A DNA stretch of 64,000 nt from Proteiniclasticum ruminis DSM 24773 (lineage in GTDB: Bacteria > Bacillota > Clostridia > Clostridiales > Clostridiaceae). A model generated the notes under the pieces. The model had not been told where the DNA came from. It ran no database searches and saw nothing but the letters and a program-made list of their open reading frames with translations. Positions 16,947-26,492 of this stretch are shown one piece after another; the stretch's first letter is position 1; every line of letters starts with the position of its first letter. The DNA is taken from the NCBI RefSeq assembly GCF_000701905.1, contig NZ_KL370832.1, positions 161,357 to 225,356 of the forward strand. Reading direction: 5' to 3'. The position numbers were made by a program, and so were the translations under genes.

Positions 16947-19900
16947 ATGAGAAAATGGAAAGCGTTTCGGAAGTTTTTAAGTGTAATGATTGCAGCGTTA
17001 CTGATTCTGCCTGGCGCAGTGAAGATTGATGCAGCAGAAGCTTTTTATCCCATTGATGCAGAAGATGCAGTTGTGTTAAGCGCAAAAATCGTTGGTGAAA
17101 CTTCTACCAATGACCATACCTATGCAAAAGCCATCTGGACCAACGGGGATTTCGTTTATCTGATGACGGACAGTACCCATGACATCAAAGAGGTCAAGCT
17201 TACCGCTCCGGGTGGAGTCATCACGGCAATATCTTATACTGCCTATGCTACCACTGATACGGTGAGGGTGGGAGATCAGGTGTTTGCGCCTGACTCATCC
17301 CAAGGGAACACAAAGGATTCTCATCTGACCGTAGCGAAATTCTCGCTCAGCGAATTCCTGTCCACCCTTGGGTTAAATGGTGGCAATACCTATGGTATTG
17401 AAGTAATTTCTGAACAGGGAAAAGGTCATTGGATCTATGGCACACTTCAGATTACCATACCAAAGGCGAAAGCTGTGGTATCCAAGACCTGGATTGACGG
17501 GCCAAAGTATGCAGCATCTATTGACCTCTACAAAGATTATAAGGATGAAACCATTCCTTACACACCGACTGTAGCCAGCTCTTTTGAGCTGACAGAAAGT
17601 CAGAGCACTGTAACGAAAGAAGTGAATTATACAGACAACCTCGGAAGAGTCCTTACTTACTTCGCAGAGGAAAAGAACATACCAGAAGGGTATACGGCCA
17701 CCTACAGTGCAGTGGAGAAGAGTTTCGTGGATGGGTTCCATGTGTATAAGATGAGCATTGAAAATAAATACACACCTCCACTCATGAACATTGAAGTGAC
17801 CAAAACCTGGAAAGATGAAGGGGGACCTTTAAGACCGGAAGAAATCACTTTCAAGCTTTTTAGAGGGCAGGAGACAGAACCGATCATGACCCAGACGGCA
17901 GATGTTGATTCGGGATGGAAGACCACTTTTATGAATCTTCCGAAGACCACATTAAACGGAACTGCCATCACATACCGTGTGGAAGAAGTGCCTGTTCCTG
18001 GGTACAGCACCGTCATTGACGGATTTACCGTAATAAATACAAGAACAGAGAAGTTCAATCTGCCTGTGGAGAAAATCTGGAAAGATGAGCCGGGCACAGC
18101 CATGAGGCCAGCCGCTGTAACCTTCAATCTCTTGAGAAATGAGATCAAGGTTTCAGAGATTACCTTTGCTGCCAATGAGAGCTGGAAAGGTGAATTTAAA
18201 AATCTGGACAAATTTGACGGAAATGGAGATCTATACACCTATAGCATCACCGAAAATAGTGTGCCTGGATACATGGGCAGTGTGAATGGATTCACCATCA
18301 CCAACACCAGAACCGGTGTTGTGGATATCCCGGTGATGAAGATCTGGAAAGACATCAATACCAGTTCGAGACCAGATGGGATTACAATCCATCTGATCCG
18401 AAACAATGCACCGTATAAGACAGCAGAGATGAAACCTGTGGAAGGCACCTGGTCCTATACATTTAAAGATGAGCCGGCCTTTGACAGCAATGGACTCCCT
18501 TACACCTATAAAGTGGAAGAAGTGGTTCCTGATGGATACAAAGGCAGTGTAGTAAAAAATGACAACGGAAGCTTCACCATCACCAACATCAGAGTCAATG
18601 AAATCACCCTGCTGGGCGAGAAGACTTGGCTAGATGATGGCACAGGAAGACCAGAAAGCATTACGGTTCAGCTTCTTCAAAATGGAAGCCCATATAGAAG
18701 CGCAGAAGTGGAACCTGATGAAGAAGGCAAATGGCTCTTCAGTTTCAGTAAAGTGCCTGAATTCAATGAAGATGGCATCCCTTACATTTATTCACTGAAA
18801 GAGCTGACTGTAGAAGGATACCTGGCAGACATCGAAGACAATGAAGATGGCACCTTCACCATCACGAACCTTCGTGTTGGGAAAGTGGATGTTTCAGGAG
18901 AAAAGACCTGGCTGGATGACGGCACAGGAAGACCAGAAAGCATCACAGTGAATCTTCTTCAGAATGGTTATCCCGTAAACAGCAAAGAAGTAACACCAAA
19001 CGAATCTGGAAAATGGCTGTTCAGCTTTATGGATCTGGATGAGTTTGACATGATGGGACTTCCTTATACCTACAGTGTGGAAGAAGTTCCAGTGGATGGA
19101 TATAAGAGTACAGTGAAAGAAAAAGACGACGGAACCTTTGAGATTGAAAACTTGAGAGAAGGGCTTGTGGACATCGCTGGAAGAAAGACCTGGAAAGATG
19201 CGGGACCTCTTTCAAGACCAGATTTCATCACCGTGAATCTTCTTAGAAATGGAGAAGAGATCATGGATAAAGACGTATATCCTGGAGAAGCAGATGTATG
19301 GAGCTTCATTTTTGAAGATCTTCCAGAGTTTGATGATAAGGGTATCGCTTATACTTACAGCATCACAGAAGAACCAGTCTCTGGTTACGCCAGCACAGTC
19401 TCTGAAGAGAATGGCGGCATTCTGATCACCAATGTGAGAGTCAATGAAATCAACATCCTTGGCGAAAAGATCTGGCTGGACGACAACAATCCGGACAGAT
19501 CAGAGTCCATCACTATTTACCTCAGAAGAAACGGTCTGGAGTACAAGAGCGTGAGTGTGGAAGCGGATGAGGAAGGAAACTGGTCCTTCGCCTTTATGAA
19601 AGTGCCTGAATTCGATCAGGATGGACTTCCATACACTTATACCATCGAAGAGGAAGACCTGGACGGATACAAAGAAACGGTGAAGAAGAATGAAAATGGC
19701 ACCTATACGGTGACAAATCTCCTGGAGGGACTGGTGGAGATTTCTGGAGAAAAAACCTGGCTGGATAACGGTACAGGAAGACCGGAAACCATCACCATAA
19801 AGCTCCTTAGAAACAATGTGGAGTTCGACAGCAAAGTAGTGTCAGAAGTCAATGGAAAGTGGATGTTCTATTTCCTGGATCTTCCGGAATACGATGAGGA

Positions 19901-22900
19901 TGGAAAAGCTTATACATACACCATCGAGGAAGTCCCAGTGGAAGGATACGAAACCAGCATTACCATGAAACAAGATGGCAGCTACATCGTAGAGAATTTG
20001 AGAACAGGCGTCACTTCCTTGTCAGGCAGAAAGATCTGGCTGGATGATGGAAACAGAGAAAGTGAAAGCATCATCGTGAATCTTCTGAGAAACGGCATAA
20101 AAGTGGACGAAGCATCTGTATCAGAAAATGAAGTTGGCGACTGGAATTTCAGCTTCACAAATCTGCCGGCCTTTGATGAAAAGGGAATTGCCTATGTGTA
20201 TACCGTCACTGAAAATGCTGAGGAAGGATACAAAACTTCCATTTTGAAAGAGCAGGACGGCACCTTCACCATCACAAACCTTCGTGAAGGATTCGTAGAC
20301 ATCCTTGGTGAAAAGACCTGGCTGGATAATGGAGAAAGAAGTGCAGATACCGTCAGAATCAACCTCCTTAGAAATGGCGAGCCTGTGGACTTCAGAAATG
20401 TCAGTGAAGGACAGGACGGAAAATGGACCTTTGAGTTCCTGGAACTTCCAGAATTTGACGAAGAAGGCATCCTTTACACCTACACCATCGAAGAAGAGGC
20501 TGTGGAAGGCTATACCTCCACCATCCGCATGAATGAGGATGGCAGCTATACGGTAGAAAACCTGAGAACAGGCATTGTCACAGTATCTGGTGTAAAGACC
20601 TGGCTGGACAATGGAGTAAGAAGCATAGAAAATATCATCATAAATCTTTTGAGAGATGGACAGAAAGTAGACGAGAAGAGTATCCCGCTGGGTGAGAATG
20701 GCGAAGCAAGCTTCTCCTTCGAGAACCTGCCGGAGTTTAATGAGAAGGGTATTGCTTATACCTATACCATCACAGAAGAATCCGTAGAAGGATACAAAGT
20801 AAAGATCACAGAACCAAGAGACAATTACTTTGAAGTGGAAAACCTGAGAACAGGCATCGTGGATATTGAAGGGGACAAGGTGTGGCTGGATGATGAAAAC
20901 CCAGAAAGACCAGAGTCCATCACCGTGAAGCTTCTAAGAAACGGCGAAGACTATAAGTCAGAAACCATCACAGAAGAAGACGGCTGGAGCTTCTCTTTCC
21001 TGAACGAACCGGAGTTTGATGAAAAGGGCATCGCTTACACCTACACCATCGAAGAGGAAAATCTGGAAGGATACAGCGAGAGTGTGCTGAAGAAAGAAGA
21101 TGGCACCTTCACTGTGACAAACCTCCGAGTGGGCGCAATCAGAGTATTTGGCGAGAAGACCTGGCTGGATGATGAAAATCCAGAAAGACCAGAAAGTATT
21201 ACACTGAACCTTTTGAGAAATGGTGAGATTTCTGATTCCGCTGTTGTATCGAGAGGGGAAGATGGAAAGTGGACCTTCAGCTTTGATGAACTGCCAGAGT
21301 TTGACGAATACGGTAAAGCATATGTTTATACCCTGGAAGAAGAAGCGGTAGAAGGCTACAGCACAAACATTGACGATCTGGAAGACGGAGAGTATTTAGT
21401 TACGAACCTCAGAGTCGGAACAGTCGATATTTCCGGAGAAAAGACCTGGCTGGATGATGAAACAGGAAGACCAGTAAGCATCGTCATAAACCTTCTCCAA
21501 AATGGCGAAGAAATCGATGAAGAGATTGTAACACCAAATGAGGAAGGCGCATGGAGCTTCAGCTTCAATGAACTTCCAAAGTTTGATGACATGGGTAAGG
21601 CTTATGAATACACCATCACAGAAGACTCTGTGGAAGGATACGAAAGTACTGTAACACCAAATGAAGATGGATCCTTCACAGTGGAAAATCTGAGAGTGGG
21701 CATCGTGGAAGTATCCGGCGAAAAGACCTGGCTGGATGATGAAACAGGAAGACCAGAAAGCATCACTGTAAACCTTCTTAGAAATGGAGTGTTTGACAGA
21801 TCCCTGGAAGTCACAGACACAGAAGGCGCTTGGAGCTTCAGCTTCACAGAGCTTCCTCAGTTTGATGAGAAGGGTATCCCTTACACGTATACCATCGAAG
21901 AAGTACCAGTAGAAGGCTATGAAAGCACCGTAACACCAAATGAAGATGGCACCTTTACCATTACGAACCTGAGAGTAGGCATCACGGATGTATCCGGCGA
22001 GAAGACCTGGTTTGATGATGGAACAGGAAGACCTGAATCCATTACGGTGAACCTCATTCAAAACGGAGAAGAGATTGCGGAAGCGCTTGTGACACCAGAT
22101 GGAGAAGGTAATTGGACCTACAGTTTCCCTGAACTTCCAGAGTTTGACGAGGAAGGCATCGCATATCTCTATAGCATCACAGAAGATCCTGTTACAGGAT
22201 ACAACACAAACTACGTGCCAGGCACCTACGATATTCAGAACACCCGAGAAGGCATCGTGAACATCAATGGCCAGAAGACCTGGGATGATCTGTTCGGAAG
22301 ACCAGCAAGCATCACTGTGAATCTTCTTCAGAATGGAGAAGAGATAAGAGAGCAAGTGGTTACCGCTAATGCATCCGGACTATGGCTGTACAGCTTCACA
22401 GAGCTTCCTGAATTTACAGAAGCAGGTATCCCTTATGTGTACACCATCACAGAAGATGCGGTACCAGGATATGAAGCAACTGTAACAGGCACAAGTATTC
22501 TGAACAGACAGCTGAGAGCGACACTGAGCATCATCAAGATTGATGACTTTGACTTCCCTGTGGAAGGCGCAGTATTTGAAATCACAGATGAAGAAGGGGT
22601 TGTGCTCTTTACTGGAACTACAGATGAAGATGGACTCCTTAGTGCGGTTCTCCCACTAGGCACCTACATCGTATCAGAGATCAGCGCACCAGAAGATTAC
22701 ATCATTGACGATACTCCAAAGACAGTGCTGCTGGATGAAGATGGAGAAGTGCTGGAGCTGACTGTAGTGAACATTCTTGAAATCGAAGATGTGGAACCAC
22801 TGCCACTGCCAGAGGAAGAAGAGGAAGAAGCGCTGCCAAGGACTGGATCCGAAAATGTCAATTACCTTTATGGATTAGGCTTGATCCTCATTCTGGGCGG

Positions 22901-22940
22901 CACAGTGCTACTGTCCAAGAAGAAGAGAACTGTAAAATAG
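16947..22940 (+). CDS. Giant LPXTG-anchored surface protein with ~18 Cna-B-type repeats
   Basis: The 1997-residue protein begins with a signal peptide (hydrophobic segment to residue ~30, cut near AAEA), then a head of about 150 residues with no recognised domain. From about residue 180 to 1850 there are 18 repeats of 75-90 residues. Most open with K-T/I-W-L-D-D and continue RPESITVNLLRNG, WSFSF, LPEFDE, YTYTI-E and a closing TNLR. This is the Cna protein B-type fold, in which a Lys-Asn isopeptide bond helped by a Glu stiffens the stalk. The last domain (1850-1945) is SpaA-like. LPRTG near residue 1963, a membrane segment and KKKRTVK finish the protein. AAGGAGGGAG precedes ATG 16947. The likely role is a long rigid adhesin stalk; the ligand is unknown. 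Confidence 0.9.
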   Translation: MRKWKAFRKFLSVMIAALLILPGAVKIDAAEAFYPIDAEDAVVLSAKIVGETSTNDHTYAKAIWTNGDFVYLMTDSTHDIKEVKLTAPGGVITAISYTAYATTDTVRVGDQVFAPDSSQGNTKDSHLTVAKFSLSEFLSTLGLNGGNTYGIEVISEQGKGHWIYGTLQITIPKAKAVVSKTWIDGPKYAASIDLYKDYKDETIPYTPTVASSFELTESQSTVTKEVNYTDNLGRVLTYFAEEKNIPEGYTATYSAVEKSFVDGFHVYKMSIENKYTPPLMNIEVTKTWKDEGGPLRPEEITFKLFRGQETEPIMTQTADVDSGWKTTFMNLPKTTLNGTAITYRVEEVPVPGYSTVIDGFTVINTRTEKFNLPVEKIWKDEPGTAMRPAAVTFNLLRNEIKVSEITFAANESWKGEFKNLDKFDGNGDLYTYSITENSVPGYMGSVNGFTITNTRTGVVDIPVMKIWKDINTSSRPDGITIHLIRNNAPYKTAEMKPVEGTWSYTFKDEPAFDSNGLPYTYKVEEVVPDGYKGSVVKNDNGSFTITNIRVNEITLLGEKTWLDDGTGRPESITVQLLQNGSPYRSAEVEPDEEGKWLFSFSKVPEFNEDGIPYIYSLKELTVEGYLADIEDNEDGTFTITNLRVGKVDVSGEKTWLDDGTGRPESITVNLLQNGYPVNSKEVTPNESGKWLFSFMDLDEFDMMGLPYTYSVEEVPVDGYKSTVKEKDDGTFEIENLREGLVDIAGRKTWKDAGPLSRPDFITVNLLRNGEEIMDKDVYPGEADVWSFIFEDLPEFDDKGIAYTYSITEEPVSGYASTVSEENGGILITNVRVNEINILGEKIWLDDNNPDRSESITIYLRRNGLEYKSVSVEADEEGNWSFAFMKVPEFDQDGLPYTYTIEEEDLDGYKETVKKNENGTYTVTNLLEGLVEISGEKTWLDNGTGRPETITIKLLRNNVEFDSKVVSEVNGKWMFYFLDLPEYDEDGKAYTYTIEEVPVEGYETSITMKQDGSYIVENLRTGVTSLSGRKIWLDDGNRESESIIVNLLRNGIKVDEASVSENEVGDWNFSFTNLPAFDEKGIAYVYTVTENAEEGYKTSILKEQDGTFTITNLREGFVDILGEKTWLDNGERSADTVRINLLRNGEPVDFRNVSEGQDGKWTFEFLELPEFDEEGILYTYTIEEEAVEGYTSTIRMNEDGSYTVENLRTGIVTVSGVKTWLDNGVRSIENIIINLLRDGQKVDEKSIPLGENGEASFSFENLPEFNEKGIAYTYTITEESVEGYKVKITEPRDNYFEVENLRTGIVDIEGDKVWLDDENPERPESITVKLLRNGEDYKSETITEEDGWSFSFLNEPEFDEKGIAYTYTIEEENLEGYSESVLKKEDGTFTVTNLRVGAIRVFGEKTWLDDENPERPESITLNLLRNGEISDSAVVSRGEDGKWTFSFDELPEFDEYGKAYVYTLEEEAVEGYSTNIDDLEDGEYLVTNLRVGTVDISGEKTWLDDETGRPVSIVINLLQNGEEIDEEIVTPNEEGAWSFSFNELPKFDDMGKAYEYTITEDSVEGYESTVTPNEDGSFTVENLRVGIVEVSGEKTWLDDETGRPESITVNLLRNGVFDRSLEVTDTEGAWSFSFTELPQFDEKGIPYTYTIEEVPVEGYESTVTPNEDGTFTITNLRVGITDVSGEKTWFDDGTGRPESITVNLIQNGEEIAEALVTPDGEGNWTYSFPELPEFDEEGIAYLYSITEDPVTGYNTNYVPGTYDIQNTREGIVNINGQKTWDDLFGRPASITVNLLQNGEEIREQVVTANASGLWLYSFTELPEFTEAGIPYVYTITEDAVPGYEATVTGTSILNRQLRATLSIIKIDDFDFPVEGAVFEITDEEGVVLFTGTTDEDGLLSAVLPLGTYIVSEISAPEDYIIDDTPKTVLLDEDGEVLELTVVNILEIEDVEPLPLPEEEEEEALPRTGSENVNYLYGLGLILILGGTVLLSKKKRTVK
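18601..22490 (+). repeat. Tandem Cna-B coding repeats of ~230-240 bp
   Basis: Within the giant surface gene the repeats from the fifth onward are especially alike, each starting with codons for G-E-K-T-W-L-D and ending with codons for T-N-L-R. At the nucleotide level blocks such as AAGACCTGGCTGGATGA recur many times. This makes the locus prone to copy-number change by recombination and to collapse in short-read assembly. Confidence 0.8.
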
Positions 22941-22969
22941 CAGCATCTGAAACAACACATATACCCATC

Positions 22970-23011
22970 CAAAAGAGGGGCAGCTGGAAACAGCTGCTTC
23001 TTTCTTTTTGT
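22970..23011 (+). terminator. Terminator after the Cna-B repeat protein
   Basis: GCAGCTG-GAAA-CAGCTGC is a perfect 7-bp stem with a GAAA tetraloop, followed by TTCTTTCTTTTTG. It begins 39 bp after the stop codon. Confidence 0.85.
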
Positions 23012-23112
23012 AAAATGTGTTGTGAGATTCATAAAAGTAAAAGTTCTCATTTATGACATTCCTTTGTGAGATTTAAATATGTAACGATTTCATGAAACAG
23101 TTTCAGGTTTCC

Positions 23113-23141
23113 TTTCAATAGTGACAACCCTCTGGTATAAT
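23113..23141 (+). promoter_or_regulatory. Candidate promoter of the osmoprotectant transporter operon
   Basis: TTTCAA at 23113-23118 lies 17 bases before a perfect TATAAT at 23136-23141, which is preceded by TGG as an extended -10. The start codon at 23202 follows about 55 bases further on. Upstream, TTGTGAGATT occurs twice in direct orientation (23020 and 23064). Confidence 0.6.
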
Positions 23142-23201
23142 TAGAGTTGTTAGTTATGCAATCATTCATTTTGAAAAAGAATGGAAAGAAGGAGGAATGG
23201 A

Positions 23202-24329
23202 ATGATAAAATTTGAAAATGTATCGAAGAAATTCAAAGACACAAAAGTGCTGAAGGATATTTCCTTTGACATTGAAAAAGGACAGCTGGTTGTACTCATT
23301 GGACTGTCCGGCTGTGGAAAGACCACCACGCTGAAGATGATCAATAAGCTGATTAAGCCCACAACGGGGAGGATCACCATTGATGGAGAAGATATCTCCA
23401 GGAAGGATCCCATTGAGCTGAGAAGAAACATCGGATATGTCATCCAGCAGACGGGGCTTTTCCCACATATGACCATCCGTGAGAATACAGAAATCATCGC
23501 TAGAGTAGAAAAGCTGGATCCTGTAAAAATCTCAGAAAAGACCGAAGAACTCATGGAAATGGTGGGTCTTTCAGAAGAGTTTCTGGACCGCTATCCCAGT
23601 GAGCTTTCTGGAGGGCAGCAGCAAAGAGTGGGAGTGGCCAGAGCTTTTGCGCTGGACCCGGATATCATCCTCATGGATGAGCCCTTCTCTGCGCTGGATC
23701 CCATCACAAGGACATCTCTACAGGAGGAGCTTGTGAATCTTCAAAGTAAAGTTCGAAAAACCATCGTCTTTGTGACCCATGATATGTCAGAGGCCATCAA
23801 AATCGCGGATAAAATCTGTATCATGGACAAAGGGGAGATCATCCAGTATGATACACCGGAAAACATCCTTAAATATCCAGTGAATGATTTTGTGTCTGAG
23901 TTTGTGGGGAGAAACAGAATCTGGGAATCTCCGGAGTACATCCGGGCGGAGGATATTATGATCCATGAGCCTGTGACGGTTTCTCCGGAACTTACCATCG
24001 GAAAAGCGCTGGATAAAATGAGGACCATGAAAGTGAACAGCCTTATTGTGGTGGATGGACCAAAGAAAAGGATGTTGGGGCTCATCAAGCCAAAGCAAAT
24101 TGCAAAAATGAAAGACAGGTCTACTTTAGTGAAGGATCTTATGATCAGAGACTTTGCCTTTGCTCACGCGCAGGATTCCATTGTGGATCTTCTCCGGGTG
24201 GTGGACGACAACAGTATTTCTGAAATTCCCATTCTCTCTGAGGAAGGAAATCTTATGGGTCTTGTGACGGAGAACAGTCTCGTCACAACCCTCAGTCAGC
24301 AGTACTTCGAAGAGGGAGAGGTGATATAG
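23202..24329 (+). CDS. Glycine betaine/carnitine/choline-type ABC transporter ATP-binding protein with CBS domains
   Basis: The 375-residue protein has one ABC ATPase domain (Walker A GLSGCGKTTT at ~34, LSGGQQQRV signature, Walker B DIILMDEPFSALDP, His switch FVTHDMSEA) and then two CBS domains (about 255-370). This layout is that of OpuCA/OpuBA, in which CBS domains sense ionic strength and gate osmoprotectant uptake. ATG 23202 is used because GGAGG lies six bases upstream. Only one base separates its stop from the next gene. It should energise import of compatible solutes such as choline or betaine, but the sequence does not tell which. Confidence 0.92.
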   Translation: MIKFENVSKKFKDTKVLKDISFDIEKGQLVVLIGLSGCGKTTTLKMINKLIKPTTGRITIDGEDISRKDPIELRRNIGYVIQQTGLFPHMTIRENTEIIARVEKLDPVKISEKTEELMEMVGLSEEFLDRYPSELSGGQQQRVGVARAFALDPDIILMDEPFSALDPITRTSLQEELVNLQSKVRKTIVFVTHDMSEAIKIADKICIMDKGEIIQYDTPENILKYPVNDFVSEFVGRNRIWESPEYIRAEDIMIHEPVTVSPELTIGKALDKMRTMKVNSLIVVDGPKKRMLGLIKPKQIAKMKDRSTLVKDLMIRDFAFAHAQDSIVDLLRVVDDNSISEIPILSEEGNLMGLVTENSLVTTLSQQYFEEGEVI

Positions 24330-24330
24330 C

Positions 24331-25908
24331 ATGAATGTATTTGATTATTTTAGAAACAACGGGGACCAGGTGCTTCGACTGACCTTGGAGCATATAGAGC
24401 TGACGCTCATCGCGGTTGGATTTGCGGTTTTGGTGGGGGTGCCTCTGGGGATTCTCATCAGTTATTTCAGAAAAGCATCCAAAGCTGTGGTAGGTGGGGC
24501 GAACGTGGTTCAGGCCATTCCCAGTATGGCGCTTTTGGGTCTTGCGATTCCGCTCCTTGGTATCGGATCGCTGCCCTCTGTTGTGATTGTTATTTTATAT
24601 TCGCTTCTACCCATCATCAAGAACACCTATACAGGGATCACCAGTATTGATAAAGGGACCTTAGAAGCGGCCAAGGCCATTGGGCTGACCAAAAGTCAGG
24701 TGCTGACAAAGGTTCAGATTCCGCTGGCGCTGCCTGTGATCATGGCAGGGGTAAGAATTTCTGCGGTGACCGCTGTTGGACTTATGACTATGGCAGCCTT
24801 CATTGGAGCTGGCGGGCTGGGTTTCCTGATCTTTTCAGGAATCAGCACCACGAACAATGCTCAGATTCTGGCAGGTGCCATACCTGCAGCAGTGCTGGCG
24901 CTTCTCGTGGATAACATCTTCAGTGTGGTGGAGAGTCTGGTGACACCTATCAGCCTTCAGCAGGGACAAAGAAAGAGTCTTCCTGAAGTGAAGCGCGACA
25001 GAAGAATTCAGAAGGGATTTCTTGGTACGGTGGCAGCGCTCCTGGTCATTTTATTCACCGTCACAGCCATCGGCAGTGGCACAGGTGGAAAAGAGTCCAT
25101 CACCATTGGAGGCAAAGATTTTACCGAACAGTTCATTGTGGTGCATCTCATGGCGGATCTTATTGAAGACCGGACGGATCTACATGTGGAGAGAAAGCCG
25201 AACCTGGGAGGAACTCAGGTGGCCTTCGGTGCCATTAAGACTGGAGACATTGATCTTTACCTGGAGTATACCGGGACCATTTATGGAGATACTTTAGGGT
25301 ATGCACCAAATTCCGATATGCAGGAAGTATATGATACAGCGAAGAAAGATCTGAAAGAGAAGTTTGATGTAGACATCCTGAAGCAGTTTCAGTTCAACAA
25401 CACCTATGTGCTCTCTGTGACAAAAGAGACCGCGGAGCAGTATGGACTGGAGACCATCAGCGATCTATCTTCTGTGTCTGACGCCTTTGCCATTGGATCC
25501 ACTTTGGAGTTTCTCAATAGAGAAGATGGGATTCTTGGGCTAAAAGAACACTATGGCATCACCTTTGGTAAAGAAATCGGCATCAACGGGGCCAATAAAT
25601 ACAGAGCCATCGACAGCGGAGAGACAGATATCACAGATGCTTTCTCTACAGATGGACTTCTGAAGAAATTTGATTTGGTGATGCTGGAGGACGATAAAAA
25701 CTTCTTCCCGCCTTATTATGCGGTGCCGGTTGCAAGAAGCGGGCTTCTTGCAGAGTATCCTGAGATTGCGTCCGTTCTGGATGAACTGGGGCAGGTGCTG
25801 ACCAATGATATTATGGTGGATCTCAACTACCGGGTGGATGAACTTCAGCAGCAGCCTGATAAGGTTGCAAGAGACTTTCTGATTGAGCAAGGTCTTTTAG
25901 AAGGGTAA
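24331..25908 (+). CDS. Osmoprotectant ABC transporter, permease fused to substrate-binding domain
   Basis: This 525-residue protein joins two functions. Residues 1-215 form a ProW/OpuCB-type permease with five or six membrane segments and the EAA loop (EAAKAIGLTKSQV near 111). Another membrane segment follows near 235-250, and residues 255-525 are an OpuCC/OpuAC-like binding domain starting ITIGGKDFTEQ, with NLGGTQVAF and DLYLEYTGT. The binding domain is thus tethered outside the membrane by the permease itself. Such fusions are known among Firmicutes. It is co-transcribed with the upstream ATPase and followed by a terminator. Confidence 0.92.
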   Translation: MNVFDYFRNNGDQVLRLTLEHIELTLIAVGFAVLVGVPLGILISYFRKASKAVVGGANVVQAIPSMALLGLAIPLLGIGSLPSVVIVILYSLLPIIKNTYTGITSIDKGTLEAAKAIGLTKSQVLTKVQIPLALPVIMAGVRISAVTAVGLMTMAAFIGAGGLGFLIFSGISTTNNAQILAGAIPAAVLALLVDNIFSVVESLVTPISLQQGQRKSLPEVKRDRRIQKGFLGTVAALLVILFTVTAIGSGTGGKESITIGGKDFTEQFIVVHLMADLIEDRTDLHVERKPNLGGTQVAFGAIKTGDIDLYLEYTGTIYGDTLGYAPNSDMQEVYDTAKKDLKEKFDVDILKQFQFNNTYVLSVTKETAEQYGLETISDLSSVSDAFAIGSTLEFLNREDGILGLKEHYGITFGKEIGINGANKYRAIDSGETDITDAFSTDGLLKKFDLVMLEDDKNFFPPYYAVPVARSGLLAEYPEIASVLDELGQVLTNDIMVDLNYRVDELQQQPDKVARDFLIEQGLLEG

Positions 25909-25943
25909 TTACAACTTAATAAGAATGGATCATGGATCAAAAA

Positions 25944-25988
25944 AAGCATCCGAAGTTTACATAAAGTAAGCTCCGGGTGTTTTTTTGT
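25944..25988 (+). terminator. Terminator of the osmoprotectant transporter operon
   Basis: A long stem with GCATCCGAAGTTTAC against GTAAGCTCCGGGTGT (several G-U pairs) and a 5-base loop is followed by seven T residues. It starts about 35 bp after the stop. Confidence 0.8.
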
Positions 25989-26346
25989 CCTAAAGGGGAG
26001 TGAGAGAAAGGATTTGGAGAGCGGAATTATACACGATTGCATAAAATTTGAACGAATTATGAATGAAAAATGGACCGTTACTGCGGATTTGTGAATCCCG
26101 AGGCGTATTTTAAGTTCTGAGCCTTCAGAAGAAGGTGTTCTGCTGCTTGTTTCGCTTTCTGAAAAATATAGAATTTAGGCATGAATTTTATGTGAAAAAA
26201 GTGTAAAAGGCCGGAGATTTTTCGGAAAAACAAATGAGCGCAAGAAAATCTGGCGTATTTTTGATTCTATATTATAAGAAAAATACAAAAAGTTGCCTAA
26301 AAATTGAACGTTAATAAAATATCCAAGAAAAGATAAATGAATAATC
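25989..26346. other. AT-rich intergenic sequence upstream of the SipW cluster
   Basis: No gene is visible. The only structure seen is a small CCTTC-AGAA-GAAGG hairpin near 26120-26135. The stretch becomes strongly A- and T-rich towards 26300. Confidence 0.4.
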
Positions 26347-26401
26347 GATACATTGTCGAACTAATGTAAATAAAATTGGAAATATGTCGATTCAATGTAT
26401 C
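26347..26401 (+). promoter_or_regulatory. Inverted repeat upstream of the SipW-type signal peptidase operon
   Basis: GATACATTG at 26347-26355 is mirrored by CAATGTATC at 26393-26401, and each arm has TCGA on its inner side (26356-26359 and 26387-26390). The word TGTCGA recurs a third time at 26470. A weak -10-like TAGAAT follows at 26413. This could be the operator of the surface cluster; the binding protein is not in the window as far as I can see. Confidence 0.4.
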
Positions 26402-26492
26402 TATTTTTCAAGTAGAATGCTAATATTTAGTTAAATGAATTATTCATTTGTGTATAAATACAATTATTATGTCGAATGGTGGGGAGAGAACG

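Noticed and set aside
21396-22355. Open frame of 319 codons on the minus strand inside the giant Cna-B gene
   Set aside because: It is antisense to a clearly coding, repetitive gene, has no ribosome-binding site, and its length follows from the repeated codon pattern of the sense strand.
18601-22490. The regular ~235-bp repeats as a CRISPR or mobile repeat array
   Set aside because: They are in-frame coding repeats of a protein domain with no short constant repeat and unique spacer pattern.
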